Of a stretch of DNA of 64,000 nt, positions 26,050 to 34,555 are shown one piece after another. The position numbers and the translations under genes are program-made. The DNA lies in contig NZ_DATJTC010000011.1 in NCBI RefSeq assembly GCF_035503745.1, positions 186,001 through 250,000 on the forward strand, given 5' to 3'. How positions within the stretch are numbered: the stretch's first letter is position 1; each line of letters starts with the position of its first letter. Origin of the DNA: Dyella_B sp035503745 (GTDB lineage Bacteria; Pseudomonadota; Gammaproteobacteria; Xanthomonadales; Rhodanobacteraceae). Below the pieces are notes generated by a model. The model saw nothing but the letters and a program-made list of their open reading frames with translations, was not told the DNA's origin and did not search any database.

Positions 26050-27335
26050 CAGGCGATTTGCTTGGCCTGCCCGATGCACTGTCCCGCCAGCAGTTGCTTG
26101 AAGCGGGAACGGGCGACATCCATGGAGCAATAGCGTTTCAATGACTGGCGCGCGGAGTGGCTCATGTTCTTGTAGGTTTCCGGTTCATGCTTGGCTACGT
26201 GGTAGCTGTTGCGGAAGGCGTTGACCAGCGAGCCATAGTGAATGCGCTGACGCAAGGTTCGATACACCTGCCGCGGATCCTGCGGCCAGCATCCTATTTC
26301 CTCGGACGAGTCCACGACAAAGGCGCAATGATCGTCGATGTAGTCGAGCATGGAAGTGTGGCGAGGCGCAACGGCGGGCTTGCCCGACGACATGTATTCC
26401 ATCAACGGCAAGCATTGGCCTTCGCCATGCGAGGTATTCAGCGCATAGGTCGTGCAGCGGATGAGGTCATTGTAGGCCTCGTCGGAAAGGTAGGCATGGA
26501 TGAGCACCACGCGGCACTTCAGCCGGCCCATCTGGTGGATTTGCTGCAGCAGGTCAGGCACGACCTCGTTGGCGTCGCGATGGGTCAGCTTGAGCAGCAG
26601 CGTTGCGTCTTCCCTCTCGCGCAACGCCTCGCAGAAAGCGCTGATCATGATGCGCCAGTTCTTGCGCCCGTCCTGCGGATTGAAGATGGCGGTGTACACC
26701 ACGCCTTCCAGCTGCATCGTCACCGGCCCGTCGGCCTGGCCCGGCGGGAGCGGGACGTCGCGCGATGGGATGGATTTCAAGGCGCTCAGCCGATAAGGCG
26801 TCAGATCCACCTCGCTGCAGTCGATCGCCAGCCCCTGGAACGCGAGGCACCGGAGCCCGCTGTGCGTGGCGTGGTGGCGCTGCATGCGGTCCCACAGCGG
26901 CGCGGGTATGCATGCGATGGGAAAGTTCGGTCCCAGCACCGCGCGGGTGCGTTCGGCGACAAAGCTGGAGTGGGTGATGGCATTGCCCAGCCGTGCCAGC
27001 ACGCGCGTCCAGTCGTTGCGCGGGCGTCCCCGGAATGCCTCGTTCGGCAGATTGTCGTATTCCCAGGCAAACACCGGGATAGTGGGGCAGTTGAGCCGGA
27101 GCGGTGTCTTGCCTGGCGGCATGAAGCACAGAAACAGGCACGGTTCGGCGCGCGCCACGCAGGATGCGTAGATCGCGTCGACCTCCTGTTCGGGGTCGGC
27201 GATGTCGATGACTTTGCCAAATTCGTGCAACAGGGGCATGAATTCGCGGATGACGAAGCGATAGCTGTATTCCGGGCATCCAAGCCGCGTTACCAGGTCC
27301 TTATCGGCCGTGCTGGTGTAGACGAGCAGTATCAT
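26049..27335 (-). CDS. GT-B fold glycosyltransferase (family 1/4-like)
   Basis: 428-residue cytosolic glycosyltransferase. The C-terminal donor-binding half contains the EX7E motif at E305 and E313 (SHGEGQCLPLMEYMSSG) and the downstream PAVAPRHTSMLDYI. The N-terminal half has PTIPVFAWEYDNLP. It is paralogous to the gene immediately upstream along the whole length (PVIPVF/PVVPVF-WEY, GVVYTA/GIVYTA, TTYALN/TTYYVS), so the pair arose by tandem duplication. Start and stop overlap its neighbours. Sugar and linkage are unknown. Confidence 0.85.
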   Translation of the reverse strand: MILLVYTSTADKDLVTRLGCPEYSYRFVIREFMPLLHEFGKVIDIADPEQEVDAIYASCVARAEPCLFLCFMPPGKTPLRLNCPTIPVFAWEYDNLPNEAFRGRPRNDWTRVLARLGNAITHSSFVAERTRAVLGPNFPIACIPAPLWDRMQRHHATHSGLRCLAFQGLAIDCSEVDLTPYRLSALKSIPSRDVPLPPGQADGPVTMQLEGVVYTAIFNPQDGRKNWRIMISAFCEALREREDATLLLKLTHRDANEVVPDLLQQIHQMGRLKCRVVLIHAYLSDEAYNDLIRCTTYALNTSHGEGQCLPLMEYMSSGKPAVAPRHTSMLDYIDDHCAFVVDSSEEIGCWPQDPRQVYRTLRQRIHYGSLVNAFRNSYHVAKHEPETYKNMSHSARQSLKRYCSMDVARSRFKQLLAGQCIGQAKQIA

Positions 27336-28816
27336 GATTGCATACCCAGGGTATGCATGGCGGGTGCCTGCTGCCGTTCGTGCTGCGCCATCAGACCTGA
27401 CGTGACGATATCGCGCAGAAATTGCTGGATCTCGATCTTGATGGCGTCAGGGCCGCAATGCGCGCGTGCGCGCGTGCGTGCCAGATGGCCCATCGCAAGA
27501 TAGGTTGCCGGCTCCTTGCGGGCCACTGCATAGCTTTTATGGTATGCCTCCACCAAGGATTGCCAATCGATCTGATGCCACCAGGTGCGATAGATGTCCT
27601 GATCGCCGTGCGGCCACACTCTCGGCGTGCCAGGCATGCTGCGCACCACCAAAGCACTGTCGCCCTGGACCAGGTCGCCCAGTGCCGTATGCGCCGGTGC
27701 GATGACGGGTATGCCAGCCGCCATGAAGTCAGCCGCGTGACGACAGCTTGCGCTCGCGCAGGAAGCGCTGACGTAGTAAGTGGTGGCGTGGATAAGCGCG
27801 GCGTATTCGTCGGCCGAAGGCATGCCGTAGATGGCCAGCACCCGGCATTTGAGCGGGGATAGCTTGCTCAGCTCCGAGACCAGCTTGGCCTGGCAGGATT
27901 CCAGCGCCGGATCGTCGATGACAAGCAGCAAGGTGGCGTCTGCGACATCACGGAAGCTCCAGCCAAATCCGGTAACGACGTCGACCCAGTTGTCCTGCTC
28001 CAGCGACATCGAGAGCACGGCGGTATACACGATGCCGCGCAGGCGCGTGCGGATGTACACGATGGGTGGCATACGCCAGCTGCAGGGCAGCGGTTCACTG
28101 GACCACAGGTCGCCGGAATCATTCATCGCCGGATTTTCCGCCGCGACGCTGTGAACATGCCGTGCAATCTGATCCAGGGGCGGCAGGTCGATCGCGTCGG
28201 AAGGATCAAACGCCGGGGTATCGTCCTCTTCGTCGCAGACGATGGCATCGACGTCCAGGCCCATGTGCTCGCTATCGCCTACCGAGCCGCGGATGGACAG
28301 CATCGACCTGCGGCCCGCATGCGGAAGGGCGCGGAAGCAGGAGGATTGATCCTTCACGCTCGCACTCAGCGGCCAATGCACCGCAGCGACCGGATACATC
28401 GCCCCCATGCTTCGCCGCACGATGTCGCGTGCATGGGAGGAAAGCACGATGGCGCCAGCGGCCTTCGATAGCGCAAAGCGCCAATCGTGCCGCGGATCGT
28501 CCAGCCAGCACTGTTCTTCGATGCGCTCGGGAATGTCGGCGTATTCCCAGCCAAATACCGGCACGACCGGACACGCCAGGGTAATGGGCAGCAAATGGGG
28601 CGGCGCAAAGGAGAACAGCACGCAGGCGCGGTTTTCCTGGACGCATTGCCAGTAGATCGGCTCGGCTTGTTCGGGGCATTCGACCTCGATCACTTCGCCC
28701 AGCTGGCGCATGATCCGGGAAAAGGCCTGCAACAACGAAAAGCCGTTCTTATCGACTATGCCCGATAGTTCTTCGGTGCCGTAAAAATGTGCTGGCGCAT
28801 ACACGATGAATTTCAT
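27332..28816 (-). CDS. Glycosyltransferase-like protein lacking the EX7E motif
   Basis: 494 residues, paralogue of the downstream glycosyltransferase, with an insert of about 70 residues in the middle. Alignment at the conserved site replaces E305 and E313 of the partner with S355 and D363 (in ASASCRHAADFMAAG). Both glutamates of the donor-binding motif are therefore absent. The rest of the fold is kept (VVPVFGWEYADIPERI, GIVYTAVLSM, PVIAPAHTALGDLV). It may be a non-catalytic partner of the active paralogue, or use an altered mechanism. First gene of the minus-strand operon running down to wzt; coupled by ATGA overlap. Confidence 0.8.
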   Translation of the reverse strand: MKFIVYAPAHFYGTEELSGIVDKNGFSLLQAFSRIMRQLGEVIEVECPEQAEPIYWQCVQENRACVLFSFAPPHLLPITLACPVVPVFGWEYADIPERIEEQCWLDDPRHDWRFALSKAAGAIVLSSHARDIVRRSMGAMYPVAAVHWPLSASVKDQSSCFRALPHAGRRSMLSIRGSVGDSEHMGLDVDAIVCDEEDDTPAFDPSDAIDLPPLDQIARHVHSVAAENPAMNDSGDLWSSEPLPCSWRMPPIVYIRTRLRGIVYTAVLSMSLEQDNWVDVVTGFGWSFRDVADATLLLVIDDPALESCQAKLVSELSKLSPLKCRVLAIYGMPSADEYAALIHATTYYVSASCASASCRHAADFMAAGIPVIAPAHTALGDLVQGDSALVVRSMPGTPRVWPHGDQDIYRTWWHQIDWQSLVEAYHKSYAVARKEPATYLAMGHLARTRARAHCGPDAIKIEIQQFLRDIVTSGLMAQHERQQAPAMHTLGMQS

Positions 28817-29424
28817 ACGGCTCCGCTCAAGATCTTCGGACTTTACCTTGTCAATTAAGGCCGGCGATGCTCATAACTTTGCACCACCGCCGCCGCTTAG
28901 GAACGCTGCGGTGCAAGAGCGGATGCGGTGCCCCCGTCGGCATCAAACGCGAAACGTTTCAAACGGTTCGGGCGCGCGTGGACCGCAGAATCAAGGGTGC
29001 GCGCCAGTGCTTGGTCCGCGATCTGTGTGCCGGTTCCCGATCCGGTTTCGGTGGGGGCTTGTCCTGACCGGCGACGGGGGCCTGATCGCCTGCTCCGGTG
29101 GCGCAAGATATCGAGCCGCCCTGCAGTGCTGATGTTGCTTTGCAGCATGGATGGGATGCCAGATCTTGCATCCGCAAGATGCTGCGACGGACTTTGGCCC
29201 ATGGCCGGCCTGGGGCAGGCGGCACTCCCTAGCAAATGTCCTTAGGTTTATTCATCGCTGTGAATGGGCGGCCATACATGCGCGTATGGGCTGTGCCTAG
29301 TTTTGCGTCAAGGCTGAAGCTTCGCTTGCCGGGGCGGCGCTTGATGGCCGGCGTCCTCGGTAATACTTGCCCTAGCAGGTTAAGATAACACCTTTAACCC
29401 GTACACAGGCTCAACCCTTACGCC
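28817..29424. other. Divergent intergenic region between first O-PS island and metB-like gene
   Basis: 608 bases with no supportable gene. It must hold the promoter of the minus-strand glycosyltransferase operon and that of the metB-like gene. A 7-bp hairpin (ATCTTGC, loop ATCC, GCAAGAT) lies at 29163-29180. I saw no insertion-sequence ends or repeats marking an island boundary. Confidence 0.6.
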
Positions 29425-30600
29425 ATGGCAATCTCCAAAAGCCGCAGCAAGACCCGCGCACTGGGCTTGGGCACGCGCGCCATCCACGCCGGGCAGCATC
29501 CTGACCCGAGCACGGGCGCGATCATGACCCCGATCTACGCCACCTCGACCTACGTGCAGGAGAGTCCCGGCAAGCACAAGGGCTACGAATACTCGCGCAC
29601 CCAGAATCCCACGCGCATGGCCTATGAGCGCTGCGTGGCCGAACTGGAAGGTGGCGTGGCCGGCTTCGCCTTTGCCTCGGGCCTCGCCGCGGCGGCCACG
29701 GTGCTGGACCTGCTCGATTCGGGCAGCCATGTGATCGCCATGGACGATCTGTATGGCGGCAGCTACCGCCTGTTCGAGCGCGTGCGTCGCCGTTCGGCCG
29801 GGCTGGATTTCAGCTTCATCGACCTGAACGACACTGCCGCTTTGAAAGCGGCCTTGAAGCCCAATACCCGCATGATCTGGGCGGAAACGCCGACCAACCC
29901 GATGCTCAAGCTCGTCGACCTGACCAAGGTGGCGGCCTTTGCGAAAAAGCATGGGTTGATCCTGGTGGTCGACAACACGTTCTGTTCCCCGATGATCCAG
30001 CGTCCGCTCGAGCTGGGCGCGGATCTGGTACTCCATTCAGCGACCAAGTACCTCAACGGCCATTCGGACATGGTGGGTGGCGTGGTCGTCGCGGGTACCC
30101 GCGAGCTGGCCGAGCAGATGGCTTTTGTACAGAACTCGGTCGGCGCCGTGGCCGGGCCTTTCGACTCCTTCCTGGCCATGCGCGGCCTGAAGACCCTGCA
30201 CCTTCGCATGAAGGCCCATTGCGAGGGCGCCATGCAGCTGGCCCACTGGCTGGAACAGCATCCAGCGGTCGAGCGCGTGATCTATCCAGGCCTCAAGAGC
30301 CACCCGCAGCATGCGCTGGCCCGCCGCCAGATGAACGGCTTTGGCGGCATCATCAGCGCCGAAATCAAGGGTGGCCTGAAGAAAGCCCGACGTGTGTTGG
30401 AACGTTGCGAGCTGTTCGCGCTGGCCGAATCGCTTGGCGGCGTCGAAAGCCTGATCGAGCATCCGGCTATCATGACGCACGCTTCGGTGCCTGCGGCCAA
30501 TCGCAAGCGCTTGGGTATCAGCGATGGGTTGATCCGACTGTCCGTGGGTGTAGAGGACATAGCTGATTTGAAGGGCGAACTGGCGGCCGCGTTGAAGTAA
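29425..30600 (+). CDS. metB: Cystathionine gamma-synthase/lyase-type PLP enzyme
   Basis: 391-residue trans-sulfuration PLP enzyme. Conserved segments are GLGTRAIHAGQHPDP, TPIYATSTYVQ, YEYSRTQNPTRMAYERCVA, the cofactor-contacting VDNTFCSPMIQRPLELGAD and the Schiff-base lysine in HSATKYLNGHSDMVGG. The family includes synthase (MetB) and lyase; these cannot be separated by eye, and relatives in Xanthomonas are called metB. Its importance here is positional: in Xanthomonas the LPS locus lies between metB and etfA, and the same two markers frame 30.9-53.6 kb here. Confidence 0.85.
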   Translation: MAISKSRSKTRALGLGTRAIHAGQHPDPSTGAIMTPIYATSTYVQESPGKHKGYEYSRTQNPTRMAYERCVAELEGGVAGFAFASGLAAAATVLDLLDSGSHVIAMDDLYGGSYRLFERVRRRSAGLDFSFIDLNDTAALKAALKPNTRMIWAETPTNPMLKLVDLTKVAAFAKKHGLILVVDNTFCSPMIQRPLELGADLVLHSATKYLNGHSDMVGGVVVAGTRELAEQMAFVQNSVGAVAGPFDSFLAMRGLKTLHLRMKAHCEGAMQLAHWLEQHPAVERVIYPGLKSHPQHALARRQMNGFGGIISAEIKGGLKKARRVLERCELFALAESLGGVESLIEHPAIMTHASVPAANRKRLGISDGLIRLSVGVEDIADLKGELAAALK

Positions 30601-30954
30601 CTGCCAAGGGACCCATGGCTTATGGGATTTGGACGCATGGAGGGCCGGTGCAAGCTTTACGAGGCTTGAGCCGGTTATTTCCCGTTTCAGGGCGCAGGAG
30701 CGGGCATGGTGACGGGGATCGCTGCAGGGCTTGTCCAGCAAGGTTGCCGCAACCGTAAGTAATTGTGGCAATCGCAGGGGTCTAAGGCGGCTTGCCGGCG
30801 ATCCTGGCTTGGCAAATCATCGCGACACAAGCCCCAGGGAGACGGCCCTTCGATTGGAGGAAGCCGGGCGCCAGGGAATCTGGCAAGGGCTGATGGTTTG
30901 GGTATCGCGTTATCGCAACCGAACGCTTGGCCATAGTTTGAGGAAGATATTGCT
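30601..30954. other. Intergenic region upstream of the second wzm
   Basis: 354 bases with no gene I can support. It presumably contains the promoter for the second exporter operon. The ribosome site GAGGAAG for wzm is at its right end. No JUMPstart-like sequence was seen. Confidence 0.55.
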
Positions 30955-31749
30955 GTGAGAGAAATGCTGCTTGCGATCTGGCGTTACCGGCACTTCATTG
31001 TGTCCTCCATCAAGAACGACCTGCGGTCGAGATTCGTGCGCAGCAAGCTCGGCGCGGCGTGGATGATTCTGCAGCCGCTGGCGCAGGTGGCCATTTATGC
31101 GTTGGTGCTTTCCAGGGTCCTGGCGGCGAAACTGCCGGGCATCAACAACCGCTACGCCTACGTGATCTACCTGATGGCGGGCATGACGGCATGGTCGCTG
31201 TTCAGCGAGCTGCTGTCGCGTTCGGTCAACATGTTCGTGGACAACGGAAGCCTGATGAAGAAAATCATGTTTCCCCGCGTGTGCCTGCCAGTCATCGTCG
31301 CGGGCTCCGCGCTGGTCAACAACGTGTTGCTGCTGGCCGCGGCCATCGGCGTGTTCCTGCTGGTCGGCCATATGCCCACGGCGGCATACCTGTGGCTGCC
31401 GGCGCTGTTTGTGGTCAACGTGATCTTCAGCCTGGGGCTTGGGTTGCTGCTTGGGGTGATCAACGTTTTCGTGCGCGACGTGGCGCAGGTGATGACCGTA
31501 GTGCTGCAGCTTTGGTTTTGGCTGACGCCTGTGGTCTACATGCCCACCATTATTCCCGAACCGCTGAAAATGGCGCTGGAACTCAATCCCATGTATCACA
31601 TTGTGCTCTCGTTCCAGACCGTCATGCTTTACGGTCAGGCGCCGCATGTGAGGGGATTGATTGCGGTGGGCGTGTTTGGCCTGCTGATGCTGGGCGTATC
31701 CTTGCTGATGTTCCGGCGCGCGGCTCCGGAAATGGTGGACGTGCTGTGA
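30955..31749 (+). CDS. wzm: Second O-polysaccharide ABC exporter permease
   Basis: 264-residue ABC-2 permease, paralogue of the gene at 23.1-23.9 kb. It begins at a GTG preceded by GAGGAAG. The N-terminal amphipathic region (LLAIWRYRHFIVSSIKNDLR) is followed by SKLGAAWMILQPLAQVAIYA, six membrane helices and LWFWLTPVVYMPTIIP. It is coupled to the following ATPase gene by a GTGA overlap. Exports lipid-linked O-polysaccharide with that ATPase. Confidence 0.94.
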   Translation: MREMLLAIWRYRHFIVSSIKNDLRSRFVRSKLGAAWMILQPLAQVAIYALVLSRVLAAKLPGINNRYAYVIYLMAGMTAWSLFSELLSRSVNMFVDNGSLMKKIMFPRVCLPVIVAGSALVNNVLLLAAAIGVFLLVGHMPTAAYLWLPALFVVNVIFSLGLGLLLGVINVFVRDVAQVMTVVLQLWFWLTPVVYMPTIIPEPLKMALELNPMYHIVLSFQTVMLYGQAPHVRGLIAVGVFGLLMLGVSLLMFRRAAPEMVDVL

Positions 31750-32972
31750 CCGATAAACTTCTTACCGTCAACGCACTCGGCAAGGCGTATCGCGATTACG
31801 GCACCGAATGGAAGCGCTTTGCTTCCTGGGTGGGCGTGCAGGTGCAGCCGAAGGTTGAGCACTGGGCGCTCAAGGATGTCTCCTTCAACGTCGCGCACGG
31901 CGAAGCCATCGGCATCGTCGGGCAGAACGGTGCGGGTAAAAGCACGCTGCTCAAGCTGATCACCGGTACCTTGCGCGCCACCAGCGGAAGCCTGGCCGTG
32001 AATGGACGCATCGCCGCGATTCTCGAGCTTGGCATGGGCTTCAATCCGGATCTGTCCGGGCGCGAAAACGTCTACCACGTCGCCGGCCTGATGGGTTTTT
32101 CGCGCAAGGCAATCGATGGCGTTATCGACGATATTGAAGAGTTCGCCGAAATCGGCAGCTACTTCAACGAACCCACGCGCACCTATTCCACCGGCATGCA
32201 GATGCGCGTGGCCTTTTCCACGGCCACCGCGTTCAGGCCCGACGCGCTCATTGTCGATGAGGCGCTATCGGTTGGCGATGCGTATTTCCAGCACAAATGC
32301 TTCAAGCGCATTCGCGAATTCCGCGAGCTGGGCACGAGTTTGCTGATCGTGTCGCACGACAGCGGAGCGGTGCAGTCCCTTTGCGATCGCGCGCTGCTGC
32401 TCGATGGTGGCCGTATGGTCAAGGATGGCGACCCGGCGGAAATCATGGACCTCTACAACGCCCTGATCGCCGAGCGGGAGAACCGCACGGTGATGATTTC
32501 CAAGCACGAAAGCGGCCGCGTGCAGACCGTTTCGGGCACGCGCGAGGCGTCGGTGGAACAGATCGCCCTGCTGAACGAAGCAGGCGACCCGATCGAATTC
32601 GTCGATGTCGGCCAGCCGGTGGTGCTGCATATCAAGGTTGCCGTGCGCGAGGACATTCCGCGGCTGGTGCTGGGTTACATGATCAAGGACCGGCTCGGGC
32701 AGCCGGTATTTGGAACCAATACGCATCACACCGGACAGGCGCTGGAGAATGTGAAGGCGGGCCAGTGTGTCCAATTCCGCATCGCGTTTCCGATGAATCT
32801 CGGACCGGGCAGCTATTCGGTTTCCACCGCATTGGCCAGTAGCGAAACGCACCTGGTCAACAATTACGAATGGCGCGATCTCGCCCTGGTTTTTTCGGTA
32901 TCCAACATGAGCCGGACGCGCTTCGTCGGCACCGCATGGGTTCCGCCGGTGATCGAGACGGCACAGTTATGA
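31746..32972 (+). CDS. wzt: Second O-polysaccharide exporter ATPase with glycan-binding domain
   Basis: 408 residues from the GTG at 31746 that overlaps the wzm stop. Walker A is VGQNGAGKSTLLKLI, the signature region RTYSTGMQMRVAFSTATA, Walker B PDALIVDEAL. The C-terminal Wzt domain (about residues 250-395) contains LVLGYMIKDRLGQPVFGTNT and NNYEWRDLALVFSVSN. This domain recognises the terminal feature of the polymer in characterised Wzt proteins. The same domain type reappears inside the sulfotransferase at 41.5-43.3 kb. Confidence 0.95.
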   Translation: MTDKLLTVNALGKAYRDYGTEWKRFASWVGVQVQPKVEHWALKDVSFNVAHGEAIGIVGQNGAGKSTLLKLITGTLRATSGSLAVNGRIAAILELGMGFNPDLSGRENVYHVAGLMGFSRKAIDGVIDDIEEFAEIGSYFNEPTRTYSTGMQMRVAFSTATAFRPDALIVDEALSVGDAYFQHKCFKRIREFRELGTSLLIVSHDSGAVQSLCDRALLLDGGRMVKDGDPAEIMDLYNALIAERENRTVMISKHESGRVQTVSGTREASVEQIALLNEAGDPIEFVDVGQPVVLHIKVAVREDIPRLVLGYMIKDRLGQPVFGTNTHHTGQALENVKAGQCVQFRIAFPMNLGPGSYSVSTALASSETHLVNNYEWRDLALVFSVSNMSRTRFVGTAWVPPVIETAQL

Positions 32973-33074
32973 GCTACGTCTGTCCTGCGCTCGATGGCAA
33001 GGGCTCGGTGTTATCGATGCCATCTGCCGTGCAGCGCTTCTCCGGGCTTAGGTGTAACGTGCATCGGGCCATTT

Positions 33075-34547
33075 ATGCACAACGATGATGCCATGTCCCC
33101 GCCACAGGGGCCGGAGCCGGCCGCACAGCCGACGCCTGCGGGTTTCTATCGGGCGCTCGAAGACCGGTTTCGTGGATCGCGCGAATTGATCCTGTCCCGC
33201 CTGGTGGCGTATCTGCCTTTCATCGAGCCGTTGAAGGGCTTGGCGGACGTCGTAGCTGCGGTGGATCTGGGCTGCGGTCGTGGCGAGTGGCTGGAACTGC
33301 TCAAGCAGCACGGCTTCGAAGGGCAGGGCGTGGATGTCGATGCGGGCATGCTGCACGCATGCCGGGAGCGCGGTCTGCAGGTGACCCAGGGCGATGCCAT
33401 CGAGTTTCTCAAGGCATTGCCGAACCAAAGCCAGATGATCGTGTCCGGCTTTCACGTCGCCGAGCATCTTCCTTTCGAGATCTTGCAGGCGTTGATTCAG
33501 GAAGCTCTGCGCGTGCTCAAGCCGGCCGGTCTGCTGATCCTGGAAACGCCCAATCCGGAGAACTTCAAGGTTTCTTCGCTGAATTTCTACCTGGATCCAT
33601 CGCATCGCAATCCGCTGCCGCCGGATCTGCTGGCGTTCGTCCCGGAGTACTACGGCTTTGCGCGAGTAAAAATCGTTCGCCTGCAAGAGGACAGCTCGCT
33701 CCTGCAGGCAACGGGCGTTTCCTTGGACCAGGTATTGGGCGGCGCCAGCCCCGATTACGCCGTGGTCGCGCAGAAGGCATCGGATGCGCCATCGCTGGAG
33801 GCGTTCAACGAGGTCTTTCAGAGGGATTTCGGTTTGCCAGTGTCCGTGCTGCTGAAGAACTACGACAGTGATCATCCTGGAGAGGAGCTTCGAGGAACCC
33901 GTATGGTCGAGGATGCAAGGCGCATCGCCGAGCTTAGGGAGCTTAGGGAAAGGGTTGCGTTTCTGGACACGGAGAACGAGCGCCGCGAAGCGGCCCTGGT
34001 GGGCCTGCGCGAACATCTGCAGGAACGCGAAGTCGCATGGGTGGCGCTGGAGCGGGAGCACGGGCAGCTAGGCGAGAGCCATCGCCTGCTGACTCGACAG
34101 ATCGAAACCCTGCGCGAGCGCGAGGCCGCGCTCGATCATGAAGTGATAAGGCTTCGCGCCGATCTGAACACGGTTTACCAGAGTAAATCCTGGCGCTTGA
34201 CCGCGCCGTTGCGATCCTCCTCGAAGCTGGCGCGGCGGGCCTACACCGTACTGCGCCGCGTCGCGTTTCTGACCGTGCGCAGCGTGGCCAGGTCCACGCG
34301 TCCGATGCTGGTTAGGATGTACGGGTGGACGTGGCTGCGTGGAGCGGTCGTGCGCGTCATGGGTCGCGATTCGCGGGTGGTCTGGCGAGCGCGATTGTTC
34401 TTGCTCGGCCCCGCTTCGGTACCGGCTGAACCCATTTCGTCGGAAGCGTCATTGACTCGACAGGCAAGTCGGATACTTTCCGTGATCGACCAGGTGCGAG
34501 CGGATGAGCCATCGGCCGGTGGCAAGAAGGCGCCTAAGAAAGGGTAG
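33075..34547 (+). CDS. SAM methyltransferase with C-terminal coiled coil (possible chain terminator)
   Basis: 490 residues if started at ATG 33075. The methyltransferase domain begins FYRALEDRFRGSRELI, with SAM motif I AVDLGCGRGEWLELL (about residue 62) and FHVAEHLPFEILQALI. Residues about 278-365 form a heptad-rich coiled coil (REHLQEREVAWVALEREHGQ), followed by SKSWRLTAPLR (370-380) and basic helical segments likely to sit on the membrane. Methyltransferase plus coiled coil recalls the WbdD chain-length regulators of E. coli O8/O9, though no kinase domain is seen. The start is uncertain: ATG 33093 fits the homology equally well, and a 39-codon frame from ATG 32969 overlaps the wzt stop. Confidence 0.82.
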   Translation: MHNDDAMSPPQGPEPAAQPTPAGFYRALEDRFRGSRELILSRLVAYLPFIEPLKGLADVVAAVDLGCGRGEWLELLKQHGFEGQGVDVDAGMLHACRERGLQVTQGDAIEFLKALPNQSQMIVSGFHVAEHLPFEILQALIQEALRVLKPAGLLILETPNPENFKVSSLNFYLDPSHRNPLPPDLLAFVPEYYGFARVKIVRLQEDSSLLQATGVSLDQVLGGASPDYAVVAQKASDAPSLEAFNEVFQRDFGLPVSVLLKNYDSDHPGEELRGTRMVEDARRIAELRELRERVAFLDTENERREAALVGLREHLQEREVAWVALEREHGQLGESHRLLTRQIETLREREAALDHEVIRLRADLNTVYQSKSWRLTAPLRSSSKLARRAYTVLRRVAFLTVRSVARSTRPMLVRMYGWTWLRGAVVRVMGRDSRVVWRARLFLLGPASVPAEPISSEASLTRQASRILSVIDQVRADEPSAGGKKAPKKG

Positions 34548-34555
34548 GGATACAC

